Source: Poecilobothrus nobilitatus (taxonomy: Eukaryota; Arthropoda; Insecta; Diptera; Dolichopodidae). Taken from it: a stretch of 64,000 nt of DNA. A program made the translations under genes and the position numbers. Position 1 is the stretch's first letter. Each line of letters opens with the position of its first letter. The stretch covers positions 261,055,843 to 261,119,842 of the forward strand of contig OX352774.1 in assembly GCA_947095535.1 (NCBI GenBank). The letters run 5' to 3'. This document shows positions 35,454-53,824 of the stretch, one piece after another. Under the pieces are notes generated by a model. The model was not told the DNA's origin. It saw only the letters and a list, made by a program, of their open reading frames with translations, and did not search any database.

Positions 35454-37143
35454 TATATTTCATTTAATTTTCATTTCATTAATTATTTTTTTCAATTATT
35501 TCACATAATATATAAAATATTTTACAATAATTCTTAAACTATTTTACTATATATTTTACAATAATTCTACGGCGTAGTAATTATGAAAATAGAAGTTTTT
35601 ATGAATGTCATCGTTTTACGATACTGAATCTACTGTAACGTTTAAAAAGAAAAAAAAAAAACAAAAAATATCCATAAGATTACTACTCATAACGAATTAT
35701 TTTATTATATTTTAAGAAAAATACTTTAAATACTTAAAAAAAAAAAGATTTTTCTCATATTGTATCGCAAAATAATGAGAAAACCATGGTGAAATATGTT
35801 TCATGCAATATTCATTTAAACATCTCGTTTGGAGAAAGAACAGCAGCTATAACCAAATGCAATGATTCAAAATCGTATAAATTTGCATTAAATACAGCAC
35901 CAAAATATAACCATTATAAATTATATTGATGAGGGGCTAAAGTAGTAAAAGATAAAATTATTATCTGATTTTTTCATATCATATACAATACCAACATTAC
36001 CACAGTTATCAAAATATGAATTGCACAACGAAAATAATTCAAAATTTGTTCGATATGTAATAAAATAGATACTTTTCAAAAAAAAAAAAAAAAGTAAATA
36101 TATAAGCTATCAATTGAAGAGTCAAAGATGGTACTATGTCCAGAGTAAAATAAAAACTTTATAAACTTTTAAATTAACATGCAGTTCATCTACTAAATTT
36201 TTAAACTAAACTTTTTTATCATTTGTAATTTACAAAATGAAATTTAAGTTATATGAGTTACAAGTACAACTAAAAGGGTAAAAGTATTACGCATTTCTAT
36301 ATAGAAAAGTTTCAAAATTTAAAAATAATAATAAAAAAAAAAAAAAATAGATTTATATCCCAATTCGAATACTCGTATGATTCATTTTAATATTGTGAGA
36401 AAAAATCTAAATGGATCATAATTTAATGTTCTAAAAAGAAAAGACAAATAAAAATTAAATTAAAAAATTTTTAGATAAAAACAAAATAAAGTTCAGTTCA
36501 TAAATCAAAAAGTTTAATTATTATTTTTATATTTCGGACTTTTGTCATGCAATAAAAAATTATTAGAAAAAAATTCTCAGTAGTAGAAACTATTTTTATT
36601 TATATTTAAAATTTTTTCATGATGCAGAATTTAAATTGTATTTTTAAATAAGTATTTTTCAAAAAAAAAAAAATAATTGTACGCAAATAACTTTTATTCA
36701 TTATTTTCACAGAATATTTTTAATCATATTAAAAAATGAAGGACTTTAATGTTTTTTTACCATTTACGTAATTTAAAAATTACATACATATATGTATTCA
36801 TTTAAGTTATTAATTAGTTAAGTAATCTCTAATCTATTATCTAATATCTATTAAAATTCATTATCAATTCTAATATAAATAAATCAGAATCTTCATTTTG
36901 TCAATTTCCGGTGATTAATAATATGTTGAAAAAGAAATATCTGAGAATTTTAATAACTAAAATGAAAAAAATATTTACCAATGAATCAATTTCATTTTTA
37001 CAAAAGCTATTGTTTTAAAAAAAAAAAAATTTTTAACTAAGATTAATTCATATTAAACGTGTCTAATAATAAAATAACATATTTAAAATGAAATCGATGC
37101 GGACTTTATAAATCAATATAATATGCATAAAAGGTAGGTACAT

Positions 37144-37145
<2 letters not shown>
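35454..37145. other. Intergenic, nothing recognised
   Basis: AT-rich DNA without a supported gene, RNA or repeat structure. Confidence 0.5.

Positions 37146-37146
<1 letters not shown>

Positions 37147-37179
<33 letters not shown>
37147..37179 (+). repeat. Poly(T) tract
   Basis: An uninterrupted run of about 33 T. It could be the A-tail of a minus-strand retroelement or a slippage tract; its length may be unreliable in the assembly. Confidence 0.9.
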
Positions 37180-37186
<7 letters not shown>

Positions 37187-37266
37187 AATTAGTTTAAATT
37201 TAATTCGAAATTTATTTTGAGCGTGTTTAAACAAAAAAATTTTGTATAATAAACTTAATAATTTTT

Positions 37267-38170
37267 TATACCCGTACGATAGGATCGGGTATAATAAAAT
37301 TACTCCTCCGTTTGTAACACCTCGAAATAAGTGAGCTAGATATAGCTTCAAAGGTATGGATCGGATCAGAAAAGAATTCTAAGACTTTTGAGCCATGTCC
37401 GTCCGTCCGTCCGTCAGCACGCTAACTCAAAAACTAAGAAAGCTAGAATCTTGAAATTTACACAAAATATTCTGGGAGTAATTTGTAGGTTCCCTATTTT
37501 GTTTGGTTGAGTTTGGACCAAAACTTAGGGTAGCTCTCGAACACCTAACTTTTAGATCCCCACTTTTTTTTTTGAAATAGAGCTATGAAATTTTAACTGC
37601 TGATATATCTCACAAAAATATTAATTTTATTTTTAATAACTTTTTTTTGTAGCCCCACCCGTTATGGAGCTACAGCTCCTGAAAGGTTCAAAAAAGCTCT
37701 ATATTTAAATTGTTATAGCACAAGTTGTATAAAGTATATCTTCATTTTGAAAACGCCAAACGATTACTACTTTTATTAGCTTTAAAAGTATATATACAAT
37801 AAATATATACTTGTGGCATACGGTGTCTTAATTTACCGTTATGCAAAACTCAAATTTTGAAAAATCCTTTAACCCTTCTATCTTCTAAACGGTTTAAGTT
37901 GGAAACTTGAAATTTTGACAGAAGTTAGATCTTTGAAAATAAGTATGAGTCATTTCAGAAATTTTTTTTGAACACCTGTTAAAATTTTTTTGAGGTAATA
38001 CACAAAAATTAAAGCTTCAACATTATATTCTTATTTCTGTTAACAACTTTTTTTAATAATATAGTGTTACTTTATAATTGACGAAAGTGTTACATGATTT
38101 TTTCAAATTTTCTAACAAATTTCTTCAACAAATTTTTTGCATTTGTTTTACTCGATAATTTGAAATTGTT
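37267..38170 (+). mobile_element. Helentron-like (HINE) element, 3'-truncated
   Basis: The 5' end has the same plan as the 9.7-kb copy: a hairpin TATACCCG/CGGGTATA (37267-37293), then GAGCCATGTCCGTCCGTCCG with the GTCC microsatellite (about 37397-37415), then a body with a run of AT-rich diverged sequence. The 3' subterminal repeat and stem-loop were not found. The sequence differs enough from the UGT-intron copy to be another subfamily. Confidence 0.6.
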
Positions 38171-39121
38171 GAGGATATAATGCGTAGTACAAAAAAATGT
38201 AATTAAATAAACAACATAACGGTTGCTTGAAGAATTTTTATTTATATGATATTGATATATATACATACTTATATAATATCATGTTTATTTACATATCGTA
38301 TATGTCACTAGTGAATGAATGATAAGAGTATATATGTATATTATATAGCGCCGTATTTACATACATATATGTATTTTATTGTACTTATAAGAAATTATTC
38401 TGTCAATGGAATATTTAAATATAATATAATATAATATTTAAAATTATATTTGTTATTTTGTACTAAGTAAATTTAATATACATTTACCGCTTAGTATTAA
38501 ATGGTACTATAGAATATTTGAAAAAGTTTTGGATTGATAATCGTTATGTGGAGGGTTAGAATCTGCTTTTGAAGAATGTACATATAAACTTATAGTTTGA
38601 ATATATGTACAACCCATAGTACTAGAAATTATAAAATTCACCCAAATTATTTTAAAATACTAAAATATTAAAAAAATAATATTGTAAGCAGAGCGACAGG
38701 CTGTGAACAAACTAACGGTTCGTACGAGTATCTAAGAGTTGACAAAGGCAACTGTATTCTTCCTCGTTTTTTTTTTGTTTTTTTCCGATTTTAAGAAATT
38801 ACCATAAAATAGTAATGAAAAACAAAAAGTAAATAAGAATTTTTATAGTATATTTTGATTTTATATTAACGTGAAAAGAAAATGTCGTTAAAGATACAAA
38901 AACAAAGCATATTATATTCTTTATTCTATTTTTTATAAACTTTCCCAATGCATATTTCACATAGAATCTTATTTATAAAACTTTAGATATTGTTTTATTG
39001 ACGTCAATTGACAAATTTAAGTTAGTTTAGCAGTTTTAGGTTATAATTTATATATATATATAGATTTATAGGTTAAGTATAATTTCTCTTTTTAATTGTT
39101 TTTTTTTTTTTTTTATATTAT
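38171..39121. other. Intergenic, nothing recognised
   Basis: A less AT-rich patch at about 38690-38765 shows no frame or known motif. Confidence 0.5.
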
Positions 39122-39327
39122 ATCGTCCAGATATAAATATCTCCAGATATTTTTAGGACCCTTTTGCCTCTAGCATGTGAGCCATCTCAGTACAAGTATT
39201 CAATTATAATTATATTTAATATTTTGTTTACATTATTTTATTATATTTTATATATTATTTTTCACCTGACCGGGGTTTGAAACCGAAACCTTTCGCCTGA
39301 AAGACCGGTGACTTACGCACTACACTC
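39122..39327 (-). mobile_element. tRNA-derived SINE
   Basis: On the minus strand the head runs from 39327 with an A-box-like TGTAGTGCGTAAGTC and a B-box-like GGTTTCAAACCCCGG, followed by GTCAGGT. The body ends near 39130 with TGGCTCACATGC and GGGTCC words. The same head arrangement (CGAAAGGTTT, then GGTTT, then CCGGTCAGGT) is present at 40836-40898. No intact cloverleaf. Confidence 0.5.
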
Positions 39328-39749
39328 TTTTTAATTTTTTTTTTTTTTTTTTTAATTTTGTAAATTTAAGTAGAGATTTTTACTCCTTTTCTCTCAATGT
39401 AACAGTAAATTTAATTTAAAAGAAAAAAAAAAAATAATTTTCTACACTAATCAAAACAAATTAAATTATATTTCAGCTGTGTAAGGTGATCAAGTACCAA
39501 TCACATTCACTTTGTTAACAAAATCTTTTAAGTGAACATATTATGGAATAGAGGTAAATAACGTTTCGGAAAAATCCATAATACATAATTGTTTTATTAT
39601 TTGGATTTTTTTTTACAGAGGAATGTTGAACGTAAAGTATTTACATGGACTTGCCACAGTTATAGAAACTTTAAAAGAATTAATGGTCTAAACTCAAAAA
39701 CTTTGAAATTTATTTTTTTTTGGTTTTTATAATTTATCTCCATCATACG

Positions 39750-39828
39750 ATCTATTATAAATTAATTTAATGTTAATCTATTATAAATTAATTTAATGTT
39801 AATCTATTATAAATTAATTTAATGTTAA
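39750..39828 (+). repeat. Three-copy 26-bp tandem repeat
   Basis: The unit ATCTATTATAAATTAATTTA plus TGTTA-type end starts at 39750, 39776 and 39802 with an exact 26-bp period, followed by a partial copy. Confidence 0.9.
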
Positions 39829-40649
39829 TTAATCTAATGTTATATTCGTTATTTTTGTTTACCTTAAAATTATATGCAATGAATTATAATCACTTTTTAA
39901 TAATATATTTGACCAATTTGGTTTCGTTATGGTCAAATTATTTTTGAAATTAACTTTGACCATTTGGTGATTTTAACTACACAATATAATGTTAAGATAA
40001 ATAAATTGTTAAATTCTTTTTTAGATAAATCGTGTATGTATTTACGTATGTATGTAATTATAAAAAATATAATTTAAATAAATAAAATTTGAAATCGGAT
40101 TCAAGTAAACTTGTTAACGAGTAAATTTTCATATAATAATTTAAAAATTGTTATACTATTCACTATTTATAATATACTTAATTATTGATATTTTCAACAA
40201 AATATCGAACAGTAAAAATTTATTAGATCTATAAATTCAAAGTAAATAAATGAAAAAAATTAATATTAGACAAATTTATTAAACAAAGTACTTAATTAAA
40301 CAAAGCGGTCCAGTGAGCCAAACTAAGTTTTAAAAAATTGCCTCACATACCAAGCCAAAACATTATATTTTTTTAAGTGATTCAGAAAAACAAATATTTA
40401 ATCCAATCATTTTGCATACTTTTCAGAGATTTTCAAAAACTAACATCATTTTTATATTCTCTAGATGTTCCACAATCATTTCTTTTTTAAATTCTATTCT
40501 AATGCTTTTAAAAATAATAATCTCGTACAAGTATACATTTTAAGAATAAATTTAAGAATACAATTTTACTATGCACGTTATTAATTCTAATAGTTTGGAT
40601 TAGTTTTAATGCATCATTTTCATTTTTTATAATGTTTACTTGCTGGCTC

Positions 40650-40898
40650 TTTGTTTAGGCACTATTCGCAATAGACCAAGACTCTTTTTCATAAAGAAAG
40701 CATCTACAAAATCACTTTATAATTATATTATATTAAGTTTCTATTACTTTATCAATATTTTTATTAAGACTTTTATTACTTGATTGTATAGAAGATTATC
40801 AAAAAGATATATTTCATTATACAAGAATTATTTATGACCTGACCGGCATTTTTAAACCTAAAACCTTTCGATTAGAAGGCTAACGTGTTGAACCATAT
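40650..40898 (-). mobile_element. tRNA-derived SINE, decayed
   Basis: The minus-strand head from 40898 (ATGGTTCAACACGTTAGCC, CGAAAGGTTTTAGGTTTA, GCCGGTCAGGT) matches the SINE at 39122-39327, with a ruined B-box. The body down to about 40650 is uncertain. Confidence 0.4.
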
Positions 40899-43384
40899 TA
40901 TGTCATTAGTCAAATTGTAGAAGAATATGAAACAAAATTTTTTGTTAAACTATACTTGTACGCCATCTTTTTATTTTTTATTCTTTATATTAAATATCTA
41001 TAGTTAAGTTTATATTTGGTTAATTTATATGATGTAAAATATTATATATGTGTTATTATTTTGATCTAATGAAAGGGTTTTAATCCGTGATAGTTTAATT
41101 ATAAATCAATTGCAAAGCGAAATATTATGCATTGGAACTGATACAACATACATCTGAAACAAAGAAATATTTTATTATACCATATTCTGTTAAAAATATT
41201 TATAAATACCATATTCTGTTAAAAAAAAAATGTAACGTTATGCACTTTTTAAAAGTTTTACCGCATCGTGATAACTGATTTTGAACCTCCAAATGTTTTT
41301 CTTCTTAAGATATTACAAAATAATTCTTTATAAATTTAAATTTCATAAAAACTTCCATTTTCATCATTCCATTTTATATGGGTTGGAAAAGGCTTCGTGA
41401 TTATGAAACAGGATCCATTTTAATTAATTTGTAAGGTAAAATGATAATGCAATTATTTATACAAAATTCAGTTGCATTAAGAAATATAAAATTTATTAAT
41501 TAAGTACTTATTTATAATTTGCAAGAACAGCGGTCTGCCATTTATTTTTATTGAACATCATATTGGCTCGTTTTTCGCATGGAAATATGATATGAAATGT
41601 ATGTATATATATATAATCATTAATCACTTACAACCGCACCACAAATAAAAAAAAAGTGATTCATTTAACAAACAAATTTTATAAAAAAAAAAATAAACAG
41701 AAGTCTAATTTACCGTTAATGATTTATATGTACATATAAAATTAATATATAATAAAAATTCATTAAAATCGTCGCAATCGTTTAATTAATTGTATAAAAA
41801 TTGTATCTTTGTTTCAATGTATGTATATACATATCATATTGTTTATTAGAGTAGGCGTAAATCGGAAAAGAAGTAATAGTTTGAAAGCATTTTTTATTTT
41901 AAAATTTAAACATTACTAAATACTAATTGTTTTAAATACGTTTATATGTTATTAGATACATATACATATGTATATATGTACTTAAATAGTTATAAATAGT
42001 TATATATTCATAATTAATAAATATAATTTGCATAATAAAATCTGTAAAAATAAATAAAATGTGTCTCAGTCTCTTAGCCACATTTTAAGTATAATCGTAA
42101 TTGAATTTAAATTAAATAATGAATTTATTATTTTATATGTAACAAATTGTTTTTTTTTTTTTTTTAAATGCTATATTCATATACAGTTTCATATTATGAT
42201 GCAATAAAATTAATAAATTTCATAGATTTTTGAATAATATTTTGTTTAATTAAAAGAAAAGGTGTGCCAAAGTAATGAAAACTGATGGAACAAAGGGTGA
42301 TGAACAAAAAATTAAAATTGAGTATTCCTAGAATATAGAAAATTTAAGAACAAATAGAAAATTTAAAACTTTTTAATTATTAAATGGTTAAAAATTAAAT
42401 TGAGTCTACTACCTATAATAAAAACAAACTTATAATACACTAAAATGGTAGTGCCACGAAATCAAAAGAAAAAAATTCTTAATGACAAAATCAATTCCAA
42501 ATTAAATATAAACCCAAAAATCCCAAAATACCAAAATCTCAAATTGGAAAATCCAAAAATACCAAAGTCTCAAAGCAAATTTGTTATCATATCCATATGT
42601 TTGCATACATACATTACGACGAAGTCCTCAAATTATTACATTTTTGCTCCTTAAAATACTATATTATTAATCAACCGTCACTGTAAGTATTATGAGCATA
42701 TTTTTATAAAGAAAAAAAAAAAGAAAAATACTTTTTTCACGAGAACAAAAATATTTGTTTTATAAAATTAATTTATAAAATAAAATTTAAATTTAAAAAT
42801 AACTTACCAAATAGACGAAAATTTTTTTCAAAAATTCATAAAAAATTGATTTTTAAGGATTTGGCAATAATTTTTTTTTAAATGAAAAACTTGTAAACCA
42901 ACTAGAAACAGAAATATGTATATTATCGCAATAACGATAATTATCGTTTTTATTCAAAAATAAATTTTCTCCAAGAAATATTATTGTAGGACGTATTTTT
43001 AAGAAATGTCAAAAATCTGTATTAATTTACTCTGTCTGTTAGTACGTTTATTTACTATTCAATATTTTTAAAACCCATATTGAATAGTTTTTCAATTTAA
43101 AAATTCCAATCGACACAAAATTTCTTAAACTTATAAAATCCAATCAAAAATAAGATATTTTTTAACAAAATTTGAATTAAAATTACTGTTATACAAATTT
43201 TGACATTTTTCATCTCCTACATATCTTCTAAACTCCTTATTTATTTATTTATTTCATTACAAGTTTAAATCAAGCAGGTTACATAATCAAAATATTACTT
43301 AAAATAATATTAACCTAAAATTTGAAACTTTTAATTTTGAAAAGAAATTAAAATCGTTGAAAATAAAAAAAGAAAGTTAAGTTA
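40899..43384. other. Intergenic, nothing recognised
   Basis: A direct duplication of ACCATATTCTGTTAAAAA occurs near 41180 and 41208. The 69-codon frame at 42445-42654 reads a CCAAAAAT-type repeat as Asn-Pro-Lys-Ile and is taken as chance. Confidence 0.5.
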
Positions 43385-43762
43385 AAACCACAACTCCGAC
43401 CATCGACGAAAAATTCGCGACGAAAAAATTAAAACATATGGGTTATTATTGTGACGATCGTCGCCCAACTAAATTTTCGCCGTTGCCGTTGACTGGTAAG
43501 TTTGACTGCATTTTGGTATGTACTTTAAACGTAAAAAAAACAATTCAAAAGAATTTTAAAGAATTTTTAAACGTTTTTATTTACAAATTTTTGTAGTCAA
43601 ACAAAGAAGCGAATAATATTACACTTCTATAAATTGTTGATTAATTTTTTGTTGATATTTTTTATTTTTCGCTTTGCTACAATTATGTTTCTTCTGACGA
43701 AAAATAGTTGAGCGGAGCGAACTTCGCTAATCGTCCATAGTCGATGGTTGGAATTGTGGTTT
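43385..43762. mobile_element. MITE-like element, family C
   Basis: A 378-bp stretch with 23-bp terminal inverted repeats: AAACCACAACTCCGACC, then ATCGAC on the left, and AAACCACAATTCCAACC, then ATCGAC for the reverse complement of the right end. The ends are CpG-containing and less AT-rich than the surroundings. No target duplication is obvious and there is no coding capacity. Confidence 0.6.
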
Positions 43763-43894
43763 GTACTTTAGCTGATAAAATTTTAGTATTGGTTCCCCAC
43801 TCACACTGTCGTTTAATAGCTATTAGATCTCAAATTTAATTGGCTCTGATTAGATAATCATATCACTTTCATTTTTTATGAAAAACAAAATTTT

Positions 43895-44616
43895 TGATTT
43901 CGATACTCATAAAAAATGAAAACAAGCTGATTTTGATAGTCGTTTTATATGAATATACTCATTTAAAATGTCGAATTTTCATTTTGAAATTGTTAAATGA
44001 GTGCTTGTAAAAATGGATTTAGAAAAAAATTATGAAGTATTTTATTTATATTTATGTGATATAGGCATTTTTATAAGCAACCGAACTATGTAAATAGCAT
44101 AGCTTGCAAGAAAGCCCATTATTTTGTAGAAATTGTACCAACATGATTTAAAAAAGGTACTCACCGATTTTATATTAAAATTTAAATATCGCAAAAAAAG
44201 AATAATAAAGTTCGACTTTTAAGCCCGCCCCGAAAAACGGAATCCAAAAATTAGGGGGCCACTTTTCGAAACTTTTTTAATTTTGGGGACTACGTTTTGC
44301 AAATCACATTGATCCGACTTCTTACTCCCCAAGATACGAGGGCTTCTCCAAAATAACAGCCAGTATTTATTGTTCTCATTATACAGACTATTTAATAATT
44401 TACGAGCACTTAATTTTTTAATTTTATTTTTCTTATCTTTGTATAACCAAAACCTTAAAATAAAAAAGTATTGCCGGTTTAAAAAAAAAAAATATAAATC
44501 ATTTTAATTTCAAAGATTCCATTTCATTTTTTCCGACTATCGAAATCGAAAGAAAATTATTAAAAATGAAATGAAATTTTTTTTTTTCATTTTTTATGAA
44601 ATGACTATCGAAATCA
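43895..44616. mobile_element. Inverted-repeat element, family D
   Basis: The left word TGATTTCGATACTCATAA followed by AAAATGAAA pairs with the right end, whose reverse complement is TGATTTCGATAGTCATTTC followed by ATAAAAAATGAAA. Further copies of CATTTTTTATGAAA and GACTATCGAAATC lie at each side, giving nested hairpins. The interior includes a GC-richer patch at about 44220-44350. Its ends are not fully certain. Confidence 0.45.
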
Positions 44617-47105
44617 GGGCCATAATTACAACTCTAAAATGTGCGATAATTAAAATAAAAATTAATTAACCTGTCTACACGGGAAAACTCTTATTATTAT
44701 TGTAGCTAGCTAGATACATAGAAAACTCAAATTATATAGGGTTTAATTAAAAGAGAAGAAAGTGTTTCTTAATTTTTTATAATTTTCTTTTAAAAAAACG
44801 TTACAAATAATTTTGATGCAAAAACCATTATAATTTCTGAATTTATATCCGTTTTTGAAAATTAATGCGTTTGAAAACTCACGTGTATGCATTTTAATTT
44901 TAAATTTTTTCCTTTTTTTTTGTACGGATGACTACATTAGTCTACATACTAGTAAAAATATGATCACTTATGAATATTTGTATTTTTAAATTGGAAAAAG
45001 AAAACAAAACAATTTTTTTTTTTTTTTATATATTTTATAATAGATTATTTACAATTCATTTATATATTTTATTCAATTAAAATAATTTCTTTTATTTCAT
45101 TTTTCTTCAATATACTACAATAATTTGTATATATTATAATAGAGTAATAATAATAATATAATAATAATAATGATAATTTTTGTGTTTTTTTTTTTTTTAT
45201 TATTTTTATTTTAATTTTTCTTTAATTATTAATTTAAATAACTATGCTATAATGGTATATTTGTTTGTTTCTTGATTTTTTTTTTTTTTTTTTGTTTTTA
45301 AAAGAAATTAAAAAATTTTTTTTTTTTTTGATAATTTCAAAATTCTTTTTTTGTTTCTTTTTTTTAATAAGAACATTTATATAAATAATTAAAAATAAGT
45401 CCAAATACATAATAGACATACCACATAATATAATGTAATATATTGTTACTTTAAAAAAAAAAAAAACGAGTCAGTTTAAATATTAATCTAAAAATTCGCT
45501 AATTCTTTTTAAAGTAAACTAATTAAATTCTTAAAAACAAAAAAAAAAAAAGATTAAAGAAAAGTTTTATCAATGTTTTGTTAGTAACAAAAAAAAAAAA
45601 AAAAACAGGAGTTTATTATTTTAATGACCATACTTTTAAGTATTCTAATTTCCATCAGTATAACATAAAAGGAAAAATAAATTGAAGAATTTTGAATTTT
45701 TTCATATATCAAAACTTTTTTTTCTTCTTTTTTTACAAATAAAACTTTCATTAAATATATTTTTAATAATTTTAAATTTCTTTTTTTTTCAAGGATTATT
45801 CAAAAAACCTTTAAAAAAAGATCAGTTTTTTTTTTTTTAAATATTAATTTTGAAATTTTTAATTAATTTTAATTTTTCATTGTTTAAATTTTCTCAAAAA
45901 TGTTAGTATGATCTTGTATGATCATTTAATTTATATCTAGTCCCTGACTTAATTTTTATTTTTTTTTATAATTTTTTTCATTTTTAATTTTTCTTTTATT
46001 AAATTTTGATTTTTTCTAAATTTTTTTTTTAGTATTGATATATTATGGAGTTGTTGGCAGTTAAAATTTTATTTAAGTACTAGTTTTAAGAAAAGAAAAA
46101 ACAAAAATTTGATTTTTAATAGTTTTAAATTATCTAAAAGAATATTAGTATACCTTAAGTTTAAGAATATAAATTTTAATAGAGAAATTCAGAAGCTGGA
46201 TTTAAAATATCAATTTTATAGGATAGATCTTATTAACAAATATGAAATATTAACAATATTAATATAACAAAGAATTATTCCAATTTCCACAAAAACATAA
46301 AAAAAATAAATTATTATAAAGTTCAAAATTTGTCACTGAATATAAACACAAAACTGACACTTCATTACTAATCTACTTATCTTTTTTTTGTTGTAGAAAT
46401 TAAAAATAAAAATTAATCTGCCACGAACATTTCATTAACTTCTTTGCAATTTTCTATAATTTTTCAGACGAAAGTTTTCTGTGGCAATTTTTGTGACAAT
46501 TAAATGTATTAAAATATGAAAATACAAATTTATTTTAAAGACTATTATTTTGATAATTATTGATTTCTTCAGCAGAAAGTAAAATTTTAAATACCTACAT
46601 ATAGATAATTTTTTTATTTTTACTTTATTTTTTTTTTTATGTGTATGTTTTTTTAAAAATTTAGAAAACAAATTTCTTAGCTTTTAAGACATTTTATAAA
46701 GTTGCATAAGAATATTTTTTATGAAAAAATAATAGAATATTTTTTCGCTTTTTTTTTTTTTTTTTTTGTTTTAATTGGTTTATTTGTTTATCTATTTTAA
46801 TTGCTTAACAGTAATAGATATAAATACTAACAAGTAGTTTTGATATTTATTCTTTTTATTTCTCTAACATTAACATTGATGTTTTAAAAATTTTAATTGC
46901 TTTATGTTTTAAAAAATTTTTTTTTTCTTTTTAAGTTTTTTATTTTAAGTCACTGTTGTTTTGTTTTGTTTTTAAATTTTAATATGATTGTGGTGTTATT
47001 GATAAGAAATATTTTGCAAAAAATAATAAATGGACATTCAATCAAGAAGTACTAATAATGATCTCGAAGAAGTTACACATATATATATTTGTAAATATAC
47101 ATATG

Positions 47106-47145
<40 letters not shown>

Positions 47146-48137
47146 ACTTAAAACTCTTAATACATAACATTTAATGACATATGAGTAATTAAAAATTATA
47201 ATTAAAATTGAAGAAAAAATCTAAAAATAATCTAATAAAACATATAGGCAAATATATTACTTAAAATATAAGATATGAATTTTATTTCAATTAAATTTTT
47301 TTCTTAAATTGGCATTTTTAAATAAAAATTAATAATATGTTCAGACGAAAACTTTGTATTTATTTTTTTATTTTCCAAATCATTTTAATTGATTTTTAGT
47401 TGAAATAATTCAATATATCATTACTAGACGACATTTAGTTTCAATATTTTATTACAAAATTTTATTTATTAATTAATTATGTTCTTTAAATAATAGGTCA
47501 AAAAATGTTTTTTATTAGATAAAGTACGAATAAATTATTTATTTTATTTATTTTATATAAATATAAATAATTCTTCAATCGAATTATCTTTGTATATTAA
47601 ATTAAATATGAAATTTTTTCATTGCCTATTTTATAATTGTTATTTACTTTAATCAAATATATTTACATAAATCAAAGAAAATAGATAAGTTTTTCATTGA
47701 AAGAACAGAAATATTTTTCGCCTGAACAAATAAATTTTAATTAATACAAAAAATGACTTGATATTTTTTTTTATACTACATTTAAAATTTAAATTATTAA
47801 TATTAATAATAACCTAATATAAAATAATTATTATTTTACTTAAAGAAAACTATTTGTTGAATTATATAATCAATTAAAAAAATGTATATGTATTTTTAAA
47901 AGAAAACTTATTGAAATCTTATTTAATAAAAAATTTATAGTTGTATGTATGTATAAATATATATACATTTCTTCATTTTTGAAATCATTTTAAACTCTTT
48001 AATTAAACTTTTCATGGTATGAAAAATATATTTAATTGTTAAAAATTTTAATTAAATCAAGCACAAAAATAAACTAATATTTGGACATAATTAAATAAAA
48101 TTTGTTTTTGAAAATTACAATGAGTGAAGAAGAGGCA
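44617..48137. other. Intergenic, 3' of Sfmbt; homopolymer-rich
   Basis: No gene seen. A poly(A) tract of nearly 40 bases lies at about 47106-47144. Open frames at 45234-45419 and 46435-46671 read A/T runs as Lys/Asn/Ile/Phe strings and are rejected. The 3' UTR of Sfmbt should lie in the last few hundred bases. Confidence 0.5.

Positions 48138-53824
<5,687 letters not shown>

Noticed and set aside
42445..42654. 69-codon frame with repeated Asn-Pro-Lys-Ile
   Set aside because: It reads a local CCAAAAAT-type simple repeat.
45234..46671. Lys- and Phe-rich minus-strand frames
   Set aside because: They translate A/T homopolymers and have no supporting signals.
47106..47144. Very long poly(A) tract as a functional element
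   Set aside because: Homopolymers of this length are common slippage products here, and the exact length may be a sequencing artefact.
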